In this document: positions 25,404 through 37,026 of the stretch, in pieces | Layout of the letters: each line of letters starts with the position of its first letter | How positions within the stretch are numbered: position 1 is the first letter of the stretch | Assembly: GCA_032690845.1 (NCBI GenBank) | Contig: CM064417.1 | Coordinates: forward strand, 39,004,432 to 39,068,431 | Reading direction: 5' to 3' | DNA length: 64,000 nucleotides | Source of the DNA: Eleusine coracana subsp. coracana | Taxonomy: Eukaryota > Streptophyta > Magnoliopsida > Poales > Poaceae | Translations under genes and position numbers: made by a program | Notes under the pieces: generated by a model | Told to the model about the DNA's origin: nothing | Databases searched by the model: none | The model's input: the letters and a program-made list of their open reading frames with translations, nothing else

Positions 25404-26001
25404 CCCGTCCCTTCGGAGAGTCGCCGTAGAGAGCTCCGCCGCCGCTTGGGACGACGGTTCAGTGCCGCCGCGGCCTTGGTGTGGGCTGGTGGCAGCCAGC
25501 CAGGAGAGATCCCGCTCCCCCTCGTGTGAGACTGCCGCGGGCCCAACTGGCGGGACTGGGCCCCATGCCCGGGACAGGTCTTTTCAGTTTTCCAGGAACG
25601 CGTCTCGCGCTGCAGCGCGCGGGCACTCGCTCGGTCGGTGCGCCACCACCACGGCACGTCCGCATCGGAGAACAGACCTAGTGCTTACGTGCTCTCGTTC
25701 AATACCATCGTTATAAATACTATGTAAGTATGTGGAAAAGTATATATAGCACTAGATTTATATGATTTACCGAATGTAATTTTAACATATTAGCCTTTCC
25801 TTGAATTCATCTGCGTGTCTTACAAATTTTAGTTATGTTGGGTGACATTAATCTTCTCTTGTTTTTCTACCATCGAGTGATAAAAGAATAATGGAGATTA
25901 GGAAAATGGGAATATTAGTAGATAGGACATATTAGTCTAGATGTTAGCATACATATAAATCTTTTCATGTGAAGGTGCAAGCATGGTGTCATCATAATAA
26001 A
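25404..26001. other. Upstream (promoter) region of gene 1
   Basis: Bases 25404-25680 are GC- and CpG-rich, as for many grass promoters and 5' UTRs. The sequence then turns AT-rich. The several long frames on both strands here look like composition artefacts. No TATA box can be assigned with confidence. Confidence 0.45.
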
Positions 26002-26003
26002 TA

Positions 26004-26214
26004 CTCCTTCCGTTCAACATTATATGACATTCTATACTTTACAAATTTTCTCAAATTATAAGACATCCTCGCTTTCTAATGCAACTTTCTTTCTTCCCAA
26101 TACACTGTTATCGCTATCTCTCTCCTTCTCATTTTTCTGTGCACACACCTTTTTCACCTTTCCTTAATTCCTATGCCCAGAGCTAAAACATTATATAATG
26201 TTGAATGGAGGGAG
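26004..26214. mobile_element. Stowaway-type MITE
   Basis: The 211-bp element starts CTCCTTCCGTTCAACATTAT and ends with the inverse ATAATGTTGAATGGAGGGAG; the terminal inverted repeat is about 25 bp with few mismatches. A TA dinucleotide duplication flanks it (26002-26003 and 26215-26216), as expected for Tc1/mariner-derived Stowaway elements. It has no coding capacity. Confidence 0.88.
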
Positions 26215-26224
26215 TATATTGTTT

Positions 26225-26414
26225 TAGAAGATCACCTGTTGTCACGTCAGTTGCAATGGAGTAATTTACTTTGCTATAAAGGATCATGATTCTTCCTTCA
26301 GCTTTTTAGTTTGAATAGAGTTATTTTTTCTGAGACTCATAGTGAAGCATAGATACTCTTGATTTTTTTTCAGTGTTCAATTACTTTAGAAGATCACATG
26401 TTGTCACATCAGTT
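26225..26414 (+). repeat. Tandem repeat of about 162 bp, second copy interrupted by CACTA
   Basis: The sequence from TAGAAGATCACCTGTTGTCA (26225) recurs from 26387, and the rest of the second copy continues after the CACTA element at 30739 to about 30865 (shared phrases GGAGTAATTTACTTTGCTAT and CATAGTGAAGCATAGATA). The repeat therefore pre-dates the CACTA insertion. Confidence 0.8.
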
Positions 26415-26589
26415 CACTATGTAAAAACAAGTTTTTAGTGACACTTCGTAAGAGTCATTAGTGACGCGTTTTTGTCCAGACGCGTCACTAATGTGGGAAT
26501 CATTGGGACGCGTTTTGCTCAAGATGCGTCACCGATGTGAGGATTATTAGTGACGCGTTTTGAGCAAAACGCGTCACTAATGACAAAAT

Positions 26590-27705
26590 GAAAAAAAACA
26601 AAAAAAAAGAGGGTATAAATATATCTCATATGCAGCACCAATACACATGTTTTATCCATTTTATACATCTCAACCTTTCAAACAGAACATAGCATAAGTT
26701 TCTACTAGGTATACTGTCAAGAAATAAAAAATATACATGAATGACATCAGTATTTCAGTTTTTCTACATATGATCTTGTACTATACAGCTAGTTTTAAAC
26801 TGCAGACATTGCTAACATTAGTAATCATGTAAGTTATGCACACATGCCTTCTAATTGCTGCAAAAGAATACTAGCAAACATTGGGACTAAGAATGGTCTA
26901 GACTTGTTCCAGGACCATATCATAGAATGGTAGTTGAAAAGGAAAATAAGAGTTCAGATCAAAGGAGACCTAAAGATAGTTGTCCTGTTCTACCAATAAA
27001 AATAAGAGTTCCGATCGAACTATATGAGTCTCGCTTAATCATCACATCACATCATCGACCAGTTGTACCAATGAAATATTGTCCTGGCAATTAACCAAGG
27101 TCAGTTGTTAGTTATGAAAGCAAGCAGAGAATAAAATTTAGACTAAGTCATGTAGCATGAGTCTTTATACAGTCAATTCCATAGAAAAAAACTTGCCCTC
27201 AGATTCAATAATAAAATCAAGTATTCATAAGTATAGTGTTTTCCCTGGATTAAAATCATTATAGAGCATTAGTGTTTGGCCTAGACCAAGATGCATCATC
27301 TGTTTTTATCAGTTCAAGTTTAGAAATTTATATTCAAGTTTGGACAAGCATGAGCATAGAAATATGTTACTCTTTTTTATCTAAGGTAGACTTGAGAACA
27401 ACGACTCAGATAACAAGGAATGCATGTTTTCTTGTTTCAAATCATCATCGAGCTAGTTCTTTATCACCATATTGCAGAAATCCAAATATATGGGGGAAAG
27501 TAATCCTGTCTTCCTATTATCCTATAGTAGTTTCTTTGAAATTCTCAGTGTGAAAAAACCCTCAGTAAAGTGAAATAGTTATGAAAGAAGAGTAACAATA
27601 GGAGCAGTAAAAGAAGCAAAGAGAACTAAAGAATTTTAATGCAAACAGCAAAAATATATTTGTACATTGCAAACCAGGCATATGCAATAAAAATTTGAAA
27701 ACCTA
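26590..27705. other. CACTA interior without recognised genes
   Basis: About 1.1 kb of AT-rich DNA lies between the subterminal repeats and the sulfite reductase fragment. The open frame at 27272-27553 has no recognisable motif and is probably chance. Confidence 0.5.
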
Positions 27706-29074
27706 CCAGCAGACCAGCTTGTGCAAGAGCTGTGCTAATGGCCTAATGGGTTCTCTCCATGCCTGATCAATCCCACATAGAATGAGATTTTGGTTTGGGG
27801 TAATGCTAACATCCAAATTATACTTCTCAATTATCTCTGGTAAAGTTTTCTTTGCTTGCCCACCAACACGACCATTATCAACATGAACTCCATAGAATAA
27901 TTTCCCATCACCCTATGATAGGCAAAACAGAGGTAACTGAGAGGTTAGAGCATAGTAAAGAGTAAATATATAATTCAAGTACAGATGTAGCGACAGGGAA
28001 AGAGTTGTAAGTGACATAGCATACTTAATTATACCAAATAGTCTTATCTAGATCACAAAGTGAAGGTAACTAATTTAACTTTGCCATGTCAAAATTAGAA
28101 GGGTTAAGCAGATTAACAAAAGATTATGCACAGATCAAATCATAAGTGAAAAAACAAATTTCAAAGATATTGAAACATCCTTCCTAACAAAGAACTATCC
28201 ATTCCATAAAAAAACAAAGAACTATCCATTTTCATTATGTGAACGTAACACAATATGTTAACAGTAGAACTATACATGTTCCTGCCAGCCAAGGTAAATG
28301 TTGAACTGCCATTCTGGTAGTGGCTGGAAACTTTCAAACTTCTTTCCATAATATTTTTCAACCTCAGCCCGGAACTTGTCAATACACCAACGGTCGATCA
28401 AATACTTCATTCTGCTATACTTACGATCATCCCGTCTTTTTCGTTTTCCCTCTGTGTGACAACAATTGCCTTTATAGCATATAATATATCTTCCTTCGGA
28501 ACATAACCCAGTGGATCAGCCAGCCGAGGGAATGTAGTTTCCACACAGTGTGTCCTTCCCATGCCACCTCCAACCTGGAAAGGAGGGTAAGAGAGACAAT
28601 ATAAAATACGTTACTAAATAAGAAGAGAGTTTTCCAAGGGCAGAAATGGCTTGCAAAATGTTTCATCAGATTTACATAAATGTTAAAGCCAACAGTTTCT
28701 CCTGCATCATCTGAAATGACAACAACACCAATGTCATTAGTCAGGATATCAACGGAGTTGTCACCAGCCGTAGTAACTGCAATCTTGAACTTCCTTGGCA
28801 GATACTGGGTGCCGTAGATTGGTTCAGGAAAGTCAGGGAAGTTTGTTCCATGTGAGTTGTCATTGCGGGCTTGAGTGACTTCAGGAGGCTCTTCGGCCGA
28901 CATTATCTTCTCTCCATCCACCCACAACCTTGTGAGTTGTCATTACGGGCTTGAGTTGATATTCGGGGCATCCATGACCAACTCTTCACTCAAAGGGTAC
29001 CTAAGAAAATTGCTCTTCTCCTTGATAAACTCAACCTTGCTTCGCTTCACTTCAGTTTCATCCTTCTTCAAAGG
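27706..29074 (-). pseudogene. SIR: Captured ferredoxin-sulfite reductase gene fragment
   Basis: Read on the - strand, four blocks match plant ferredoxin-sulfite reductase in order: 29074-28957 (KRSKVEFIKEKSNFLRYPL), 28926-28676 (LPRKFKIAVTTAGDNSVDIL), 28574-28273 (FPRLADPLGYVPKEDILYA, then PLPEWQFN after a frameshift near 28440) and 27908-27706 (KLFYGVHVDNGRVGGQAKK, ending GIDQAWREP). Introns between blocks are retained, so this is genomic capture and not a processed copy. The stretch between APNIN and WVDGEK, a large part of the N-terminal half, is missing. The fragment stops before the family's [4Fe-4S]/siroheme cysteine motifs, so it cannot be a working enzyme. The real gene reduces sulfite to sulfide in plastids. 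Confidence 0.9.
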
Positions 29075-29672
29075 CTGCAGGTACGAATCATGTGTTCAGA
29101 ATCTCAGTTGCACAGCTATTTCTTCCAACCAAATTAACACAATACAGCAGATAAAGTTTTAACAGACATTCCTGGGTTAAAGACTAATATCAGACTTGTT
29201 ATATTTTTTTTGTTCGAAAAAATTTAGTGACGTTTTCAAATTGAACATTTCCCACTGATGACAAAGCCTATCTGACTGTGTTCACGCGAGCTATTCTGAT
29301 GTAAAATTACGGGAAAGAACAGCCAATTTTAGCAAAATTTAATCCTCCTTCCTAGCACTGAAATTACCAGAAAACACAATCGACAGTCAGTTCACTGTTG
29401 ATTCCAATCCACCATCACATGACAAATCCGCCAACACTATGCAGCATAAATAATGCACCCATAAAAAATCAAACTGCAAGCTAAGGTTGAAATCGCAACA
29501 CATCGTATCGTTTTCAACAAAACATTCCCTGATCCCCTTCATTAAACAGAAACCATGATCCAATGATCCCCTAAAAATGGCGCCGTCCCAAACGCCACGG
29601 GCACGATAAATCCGTCCTCCACATCAGGAAACTCACCGCGAACGAGCCGCCGCCGAGGGGTCTCACGCACCG
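29075..29672. other. CACTA interior between captured fragments
   Basis: The part to about 29540 is AT-rich with no coding signal; the rest rises in GC towards the GT47 fragment. It may serve as an intron or spacer if the two fragments are transcribed together. Confidence 0.45.
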
Positions 29673-29948
29673 TTAGAGCACGAAGACGCAGGACCAGAGC
29701 CTGTAGCGCGCGTCGAGCATCCCGTTGGGGTGGTGCGCGAGCACTACGTGGTACCGGCCGCCGGTCCTCCGCCACTCAGGCCGCGCGGCGAGGTAGCGGA
29801 CCAGCCGGCGCTGCAGCGCGCGGTCCTTGCTGCCCCGCGCGGGCGGGACCACCCGGGAGTGACGACTGAAGCTGAGGGAGGCGAAGAAGGGGACGAGCAT
29901 GACGTCGGCGTCGGTTGCCGCCGCCCGAGCCCGAACGCTTCCTTGCAC
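29673..29948 (-). pseudogene. Captured exostosin-family (GT47, ARAD-like) glycosyltransferase fragment
   Basis: The 91-codon open stretch on the - strand has the GT47 exostosin signature order: DADVMLVPFFASLSFSRHSR, then LVRYLAARPEWRRTGG, then VVLAHHPNGMLDARYRLW and CVFVL. In plants this segment occurs in Golgi glycosyltransferases of the GT47 family, closest by memory to the arabinosyltransferase (ARAD) group. Only this internal part is present; the membrane anchor and the C-terminal catalytic half are absent. It lies upstream of, and on the same strand as, the sulfite reductase fragment, in GC-rich DNA unlike the rest of the CACTA element. Confidence 0.75.
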
Positions 29949-30480
29949 GGGCGCTCGGGGCCGCTGCCTCTAGAGCCCCATGAGGCCGCTGCTAGCAGGG
30001 GAGGCAGGCACGGGAGAGGCGGCGGTCACAGGCGCGGGAGAGGCGGCGCGGTGGAGGACATATGCGGCGGCGGCCCTATGGCCTAGGGTGCCCCAGATCC
30101 GGCTCGAGGAAGCCCGGATCCGGCGAGCAGCCGAGCAGGAGGCAAGGGAGAGTGGGAACCAGGGCACCTCCGCCAGCCGGCAGCAGCGGCGACGACCATC
30201 GGATTCGTGCCTGCCTCGACCTCCGCGGATCTGACTCCCGCTCGCGCTGGAGCTGCTCCTCTCGGTCCGCCGCGGCCTCGTCGTTGACAGCAGGGAGAGG
30301 AGCCGGCGACATGAGGAGAGGGTAGGGGAGGTCGCGCCAGGCCCGTCGCTGGCAGAGGAGCGGCGGGAGGGGGAGGGAGATCGCGGCGGGGACAGGAGCA
30401 CCGGGGTGAGAGAGAACTGAGAAGAGCGGAGAGAGAAGGGCGCGGCCGATGCGAACGACTCATTGTGAAGTGAGTTTAAA
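29949..30480 (-). other. GC-rich captured segment, possible promoter/5' region
   Basis: About 530 bp of strongly GC-rich DNA precedes the GT47 fragment on the - strand. Long overlapping frames exist on both strands, which is expected from composition. It may be the captured 5' UTR/first exon or promoter of a host gene, and could drive a chimeric transcript; this is inference. Confidence 0.35.
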
Positions 30481-30741
30481 GAATTTTTCGGGTGCGGTTC
30501 CAAATACACGAGTGACACGTTACGGTGAGCAGCGTCACTAATTACATGTGCCTGTTATTAGTGACGCGTTAAGAATAGAAGTGTTACTATTATAAAGTTA
30601 TTAGTGACACATCTTAATAAGGGGACTTAGTTTAGTGATGCGTTCAGTTTTCATACATCACTATTATGTAACTAGTGACACTTTTCTTTAAAAACATCAC
30701 TTATTATGGTGTCATTTTTCTGCCTTTTTTACATAGTGGTT

Positions 30742-31655
30742 GTAATGGAGTAATTTACTTTGCTATCAAGCATCATTTGCTCCTTCTGCTTTTCAGTTTG
30801 AATATAGTCATTTTATTCAAGACTCATAGTGAAGCATAGATATTCTTGATTTTTTCAATGTTCTCTATCTAAGCCGGGAGAAAACATACAGTCTACTTGG
30901 TACTACATGGTTATTCCTTCTTTGCCTTAAGTATATACACTTGCTGTAGCAAGAGAAAACTCGATACATCAAAGAAAAGGTAAAGGAATACTAGAATTGT
31001 TTAAGTGCTGTCATCCCCGTCGGTCGAGGTGATTGTTGTTTCATAATTCATCAAGAATTGCCTTGGGTCTAAGTCACCTTTGTACTTCGGTACTAACATT
31101 ATTCTGAATTGAATCAGATTTGATGACTTTTCCAAACCCTCTGACAATGGTAATTCTCTGTTATAGGTACGGGTTGTTTTTTGTCATTCTCACTAAGAGT
31201 TTGTTTGTTTCAGCTTATTTACAGCCAGATTATTTGATCTAGATCAAATAATTTAGAAGAACAAACAAACAGGTCAACTTATTTGATCAAATTAAATAAT
31301 CTAGGAACTAGATTATCATAATCCAATAAACACTACAAGAGGTGCTTTTTTTCATATTATTTGATAAAAGACCACTGCTCTTGTCAATTTGAAGAAAATT
31401 ACCCGCATATGCCATCGCACCCCACGTGGTCTCTCCACTCATCCCGGCACCCGAAGCCCCATGTTCTTTTTCCTCTCGTTCTTTTCCATCCTCTCCATTA
31501 TCTTCTCCAACTCTAACCAATCCTTTGATTCCTTCACTTTTTCGTCAGATCTGTCAGAAAAACGGATGCAATGGAACCTCCTTAACGCAATGGTCCCAAA
31601 GAGGCTCTCTCTCAAGCTTTGGCTTATCAGAATCAATTGAAACATAATCTTTTTG
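30742..31655. other. Host sequence with palindromic MITE-like segment
   Basis: The left part completes the 162-bp repeat. A perfect 24-base palindrome centred on TTTGATCTAGATCAAA lies at 31229-31252, and a second dyad ATAATCTAG/CTAGATTAT lies near 31297-31318. The surrounding TTTGTTTGTTT ... AACAAACAAAC pattern suggests a small inverted-repeat element at about 31195-31340. The rest to 31655 has no recognised gene. Confidence 0.45.
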
Positions 31656-31660
31656 GAGAT

Positions 31661-34600
31661 TGTAACACACCAAAATTTTAAGTACTAAATTACCGAGATA
31701 AATCGCTACAAATTTAATTTTAATTGGTAATACGATCTCATGATTTTAATTTTTTTTTAGAAACAAACTCACTAAATTATTAAAGTAGAGAAGGATTTTT
31801 TTATATTAAAAGTAACCTTGTCCAGTGATTGTTTGTTTATTTATGTTTTTATTTATTTCCGAGTGTTCATGCTCTATTTAAAAAAAAACTCCAATCCTAT
31901 TTGAACCTAACCAAATGCCAAATACTCCAAAATCCGGAAAACAATCAAACTATTTTTTTTTCTCCTCCCCAATCCAGGCCAACGCCTTTGTTTTTCCTTC
32001 CTCGCAGCCCAGCCCAGCAACCACATTCCCTCTCTCTTTCTCCTCTCACTCCCGCATGGGCCTCTCTTTCTTTTCTTTCGGCCTGCCTCGCTCTCAGACC
32101 AGGCCCAGTTTGCCCCCCTCCCTTCTCTTCTAGGTGGGCCGCGTGCCACCCCCAGCCCACCTGGGCGTTACTACTCTTTTCCTTCCTTCTTCCTATCGTC
32201 TTCCTCCAGAACAGAGAAGCGGACGACGCCGACGCCTTCCGCCCGGCCCCGCACGCTGCCACCTCGCGCGCCACGCAAGCGAGCCGTCCCCGCCAGCTGC
32301 TCACTCTGCGCCGCTTGCCGTCGTCTCTGTTGCGGTACAGGAAGGAATCGCGCCGCCCCCGGGACGAGATGAGCGAAAGCCATCGCGCCACCATTAACGC
32401 GAGTTTTACTTCCGCCTAACCACCATGGCACAGCCCGGCCTCACCCACCTCGCGGCGCCGCAACGCCATGCAACACCGCAAAGGGGCCCCACCTCCTTCA
32501 CTCCGAACTGCCGCCCACACCTGAGCGCCGACGCGCCCGGCCAAAACGCGTCTGCCACCATTAACGCCACCGCGTCGCGTCACCATCACGAGCAGTGTCG
32601 CAACTCGCCTCCTCCGGTCCGCGACACGCACGCGTCCGAGTCCCGCCGCTAGGCGCCACTGGACCAGATCGCCTTCACCTCCCCTGCCCGAGAGGTCGCG
32701 TCAACCGCGCTCCGCCACCATCACCATTAACGCGAACACTGAGCTTGTTCGTCGCCGCCTCCTTCAAGCACGTCGCGTCGTAGCCGCGCCCAGGGAACCG
32801 TCCCCTCGGCACGCCCCGCGGAGCACCTTCCCCGCGCCGCGACGCCGCACAGGAGCTGGACCCGCCGCCCTGACTCGCGCCATGACGAGACCTCACCTGT
32901 GCGCGGCGAGGTGACCAGACCCTGCCACCGTCGTGTAGCCCTTAACCCTCGGCTCGGCCTAGGTGACGTGTCACGTCCCCTGCTCCGCCATTACCCGCTA
33001 TCGCCCAACTCGCGCACAGCACCAGTTGAGCTGTCGCCAACGCGCACACGTGTGCAGAACAGCGTCGCCATTAAACACAAGCTTACCCACCCCGGCGAGT
33101 TCCCGTGCCTCCCAAGCCTGCCCACGGCTATAAAATAACGCGCGTCGTGCCCCTCCTCATCTCTGCGCGAGCACTGCTCCCCTTCTCCTCCAAGCCACCC
33201 TAAATCAAGCTTTTTCCTGTCGCCTCCGAGCTCCAGCCATGGTCGCCAGTTCTCCAAACCAGCCGCTGTCCCATGCTCCCTTCCCCTTCCCCTAGAACTC
33301 GCCTCAGATGGATGCGCCATAGTCCAGGGAGCCGATTACCCCCCCCCCCCCCCCCCCCCCCCGCCCGGCCGTCCTCTCCCTTTTTCCCCCTCCTGGTTTG
33401 AGCTCCAGGAGCCGTCTATGGGAGCGAGCAGAGACAGAGAAGAAGACGTCCACGTGAGAAGAAAACCACTTTTGCACTCTAGCCTTTCCCCTTCCTATTA
33501 GTTCAAACGCCAATTCTTCCTATACAAAAATAATTCCAAAATTTCAGGAAAATCCCATGCCTCTGTCTTTTTACAGATAAGTCCCTGACCTACACACTGA
33601 TCCTGTTTCAGCCCAAATCTTTTATAGAAAGACCCCTATACTTTTATAATTATATTGTAGCCCCTGCCGTTTTTACAACCAAGCCCCAATTATTTTTGTA
33701 ATTATAAATAGGTCCCCATGACCTTATAAAAATTACAAATAAGCCCCCACACCTTCCAAAAATCATATCTTTTCAACCGTAGCGCTGTTTCGGGCGATTC
33801 TTACGCCCACGCGATCATCCCAACACGAGAAACCTTTTGCCACCCACCATAGTTCCACTCCCATCACGATATTTTCCCCTTAAACATCATATCTTCACCG
33901 CCTGAACTCCATTTCCACTGATTCTTCCGCCGTCGACCTTCTAAGACCCAACCTACCTATAATCCCACTGGTATACACCGAACCTCCCAAATAACCTATT
34001 TGGAGTTTTAATTGGAGTATTGATTGTTTCTTATTTATTTTATTTTCTTCCTGCTAGCGTCACGTGTCGTAGCACACGAAGAACCTAAGGAGCTCGATGC
34101 TGGAGACGAAGCCCGCAGGCCTAAGTCTCGAGACGGACTCTGACACCATTACGTGAAGCGACATAATCCACGATGTTAAGGATATAGCGATACCAGACAA
34201 GCTCTAACTTTCCTTGATCATATTGATCCTATCACGGTAAATTTAGAAATCTACTTAGAGCCTATTCTATATTGCATGCTCTCTTGAGTACTACTGTTGT
34301 GATTTGCTTGCATGATTGCTACCTACTTGAGTATCGGTAATTTCGTTGTTATTACCGCAACCCCTCCTTGTATGCCTTACCCTACCACCCCGTAAGCTCC
34401 ACATACACCGACGTTAGATGCCTAATGTCCGGAATGCTGCTATGCTTAGAAGCGCTTAGGAAACCCGCGATGAGGTTCATTGCAACACCACATTACATAC
34501 TTCTATTTTAAAAATGGGTGAAAACGTGTTTGGTGGTGTGCGTGTAAGTACGATGTGGATGCGTGTTAAATCAACTGTGTGAAGTTGAAGCTAGGTGGGA

Positions 34601-35710
34601 GAGACTTAGTCAAGGGTGAGACTCCTTAGTACTGGTGCAGAGTACTTGGTGATGGTGTCTTCGGGGTAGATCCACCTGTCGTGGATGAGTGCTTGCCCGA
34701 CCGCTCAGGAACGATAGCGAGACCTCAACTTGGTGGTATTTTAGTATGTCCACAAAACCTGTATGGGCAGGACTAACATGGATCCTAGATAACGCAGCAA
34801 GAAAGTATCACCCGACGAAGTAGAAACGAACTCAGGGATTGGAGCGGTGATGTGATGATAAGTCCAGTACTTGGCAAAATTGTTGGTTGTATGCCTTTGT
34901 TGTGATATGACTAAGTATCATGATGGTGGAATCCCTGAGCTTCATGGTGGACTTGTGGGCATGCCTGGGTGAAGTGAGAGCGTTATGCACTTACTTGCAA
35001 AGAGTGCATAGCCTGTGGGTACAACGTACTAAGCTCTGCAGAATTAACCCTAAATTATTCGGATGTCCACTGGTCATGGCACACCAATCATTAGGCTCTC
35101 GTTGATTAGTCAATCTCCTTGATGTGTGAGTGGGTGACATGATACCCGTGTTTTGGAAGTGTAAGGTTTGGAGATGGGGATCCATTCCTTTTAAAATCTA
35201 TGGGAACTGGTGGGAATGGTTTATTCTCCCTCCAGGGCCAACCTACTATAATACTGATAGGTCCCCTCTTTCCTTGATATCTATTCTTAGTGAGCCCCGC
35301 CTGCTTAGCTGCTAGCACTAGTGTCAAAACCCCTTGCCTACATCCTTGCTACAACCTCAATGCATGATTACCCTCGAGTAGTGTTAGTGCTTGCTGAGTA
35401 CCTTATGTACTCATGATTTGTTAATTATGATTTTTAGTGAACGAACTCCTGAAGAATAAGAGCAGTAAGGTTTTGTCGTATGCTCAAGTTTGCCTGTGGA
35501 TAGAAGTGATGTGATGAATCAAAGTGAACCAGTCTTCCACGCCCAATTTCCGTTGCCTCTGAATTGTAACTTAGCCATGCTCGGTAAGTCATCCGTATAT
35601 TCTCGTATTTTAGTATTGTATGAATTTGAGACAATCTGAATATGCGAACCAACTACTGATACAGGGGTTGGTACAGGATGCACAGGACGCCCCGGAGGTG
35701 GGGTGTCACA
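31661..35710 (+). repeat. Solo LTR (4050 bp) of a Ty3/gypsy element, Tekay/Del-like
   Basis: It begins TGTAACACACC and ends GGGTGTCACA and is flanked by the exact 5-bp duplication GAGAT (31656-31660 and 35711-35715). There is no internal region, so it is a solo LTR left by recombination. A TATA box TATAAAAT lies at 33129-33136, and a CpG-rich block at 31950-33320 lies upstream of and around it. A poly(C) run lies at 33340-33361. Repeats of the AAGCCCC/AATTATAAAT type lie at 33600-33760. The length and the TGT...ACA ends fit Tekay/Del-type LTRs; the clade is an inference. Confidence 0.85.
33129..33136 (+). promoter_or_regulatory. TATA box in the solo LTR
   Basis: TATAAAAT sits at the downstream edge of the GC-rich block, with a C-rich stretch following, and is the most plausible core promoter of the LTR. 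Confidence 0.5.
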
Positions 35711-35818
35711 GAGATGAAGGGCAAGAACACGACGTGAGCTCCGACCAGGGTCACGGTGGTAGCCCTAGGCAATCGCCACTCGACATGGTGGTGGAAGGAG
35801 GCGTGGGCCACACTATAC
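35711..35818. other. Short host segment between the solo LTR and copia LTR D
   Basis: It begins with the right GAGAT duplication. About 100 bp of GC-rich DNA follow with no recognised feature. Confidence 0.4.
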
Positions 35819-37026
35819 TATAAGGATCTAGGAGTCCAGGAGGGGATGGGTGAATTGGACCGGTAATGGATCGTCAACCCAATCAATTTTCACCAATTCT
35901 TCCACCTTGCTAGTGACAAGTCCTATGCAATTCTACCGAGCCAAGACCCCAACAATTCTAGTGATATGATGCAATACAAGAGATGCCAAGCCAATCAATA
36001 AGCATGTAAGCTCATGGCAGTCCTATCTCTACTTACACACAAGTGCAGAATTAAAGACTGTAAGTAAAGAGGGGTTTAGAAATTGCTCATTGATTTTTAG
36101 CCTGAAGTATCGGGAGGATGGTGCCTCCTCCTTGTCCTTGTTGGATCGACTCCTGCCGGAGTATTGATCCCTCTCACCTCCAATCGTGGAGTCCTTGCAC
36201 ACAAGCCCGTATCACTCCCGGAGTGATGGCGTGGTGTAGTGATCACTACTTATCGAGCCCTCGGCTCCTCGAGCATAAGCTTGCCTCCCTCAAGTACTTG
36301 CTACACTCCCGAAGTGCACGTATGGACGCTTTCTCACGATACTCCTTTCAAAGGCGAGCTCAAACCTTGTACAGACTTGTGACAACCTTCACAACACGTC
36401 ACAATAATGATAGGTTTGATCACCGGCACCTAACCGGTCTAGGCCTTGCCATAGACCAAGAGTAACAACACTAATCCTCTCTACAACCTCTCCTAGGCTA
36501 GAAACTAGGGATGTTCTTATGTTACTCTCTAAGACACTCAGAGATAGCTCCAATTCTTGCTCTAGTGTCTCCTCTTCTCCTCTTGGCTCTCTATAAATTT
36601 TTCTTAGCTCTCCAAATGACCAAGAGAGGTTAGGAAGACTCTAGCAACAACTATATATAGTCTCAGACTACTCCACTAGCCATTGCCAAAAAACTAGCAA
36701 AACTAAGAACCAACTGTTATAATGTGCCCTCGTATAGTATGACAACCTCTGAGTATTGTCACTATACAATATGATGACTTCAGCATGACCATAATCCTCT
36801 AGGTCACCGTAAAGATCTCCAGAGAGTACCAGCTTCTGGCCACTTCAACTCCTCCAGTCACCGTAACTTACAGTGACCCCGTCGTAACGTCAATGGCATC
36901 CTCTGAGTTCTGGTCACTTCCTTCTTCTCCTATGTCACCGTACCTCATGGCGACCTCACCGTAAGGTCTCCAGAGAGTATATCAAAACAGCCTTCGATGC
37001 TCCTTAACTTGTCGTATCTTACGGTG
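35819..37026 (-). repeat. Copia LTR D, 3' part (- strand), split by element B
   Basis: Read on the - strand the LTR ends CTAGATCCTTATA, resembling the end of the element A LTR (CTTCGGTCCTTACA), and has the same CACCC/CCTCC-type approach. It carries repeated TCACCGTA / TACGGTGA dyads between 36770 and 37026. The D LTR is interrupted at 37027 by element B; its other part lies at about 45796-46148. Confidence 0.7.

Larger units (their letters stand above)
26415..30738. mobile_element. CACTA (En/Spm-type) element carrying captured gene fragments
   Basis: The ends are CACTATGTAAAAA and TTTTTTACATAGTG, and the 3-bp target duplication is GTT (26412-26414 and 30739-30741). Both are diagnostic for CACTA elements. 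The subterminal regions hold many copies of TTAGTGACGCGT and its inverse (26440-26585 and 30500-30710), as in other CACTA families. No TNP1- or TNP2-type transposase is seen in the 4324 bp, so it is probably non-autonomous. It carries a sulfite reductase fragment and a GT47 fragment, both on the - strand. Confidence 0.93.

Noticed and set aside
25280..25716. Frames upstream of gene 1 on both strands
   Set aside because: CpG-rich promoter or 5' UTR sequence; gene 1 exon 1 explains the conserved part.
30076..30518. Long GC-rich frames, both strands, in the CACTA element
   Set aside because: Frames overlap on both strands with Arg/Pro/Ser-rich translations, as expected from GC composition. The segment is described as a possible captured 5' region only.
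31829..33320. Several apparent coding regions between 31.8 and 33.3 kb
   Set aside because: They lie inside the solo LTR with exact GAGAT duplications, and no protein family is recognisable.
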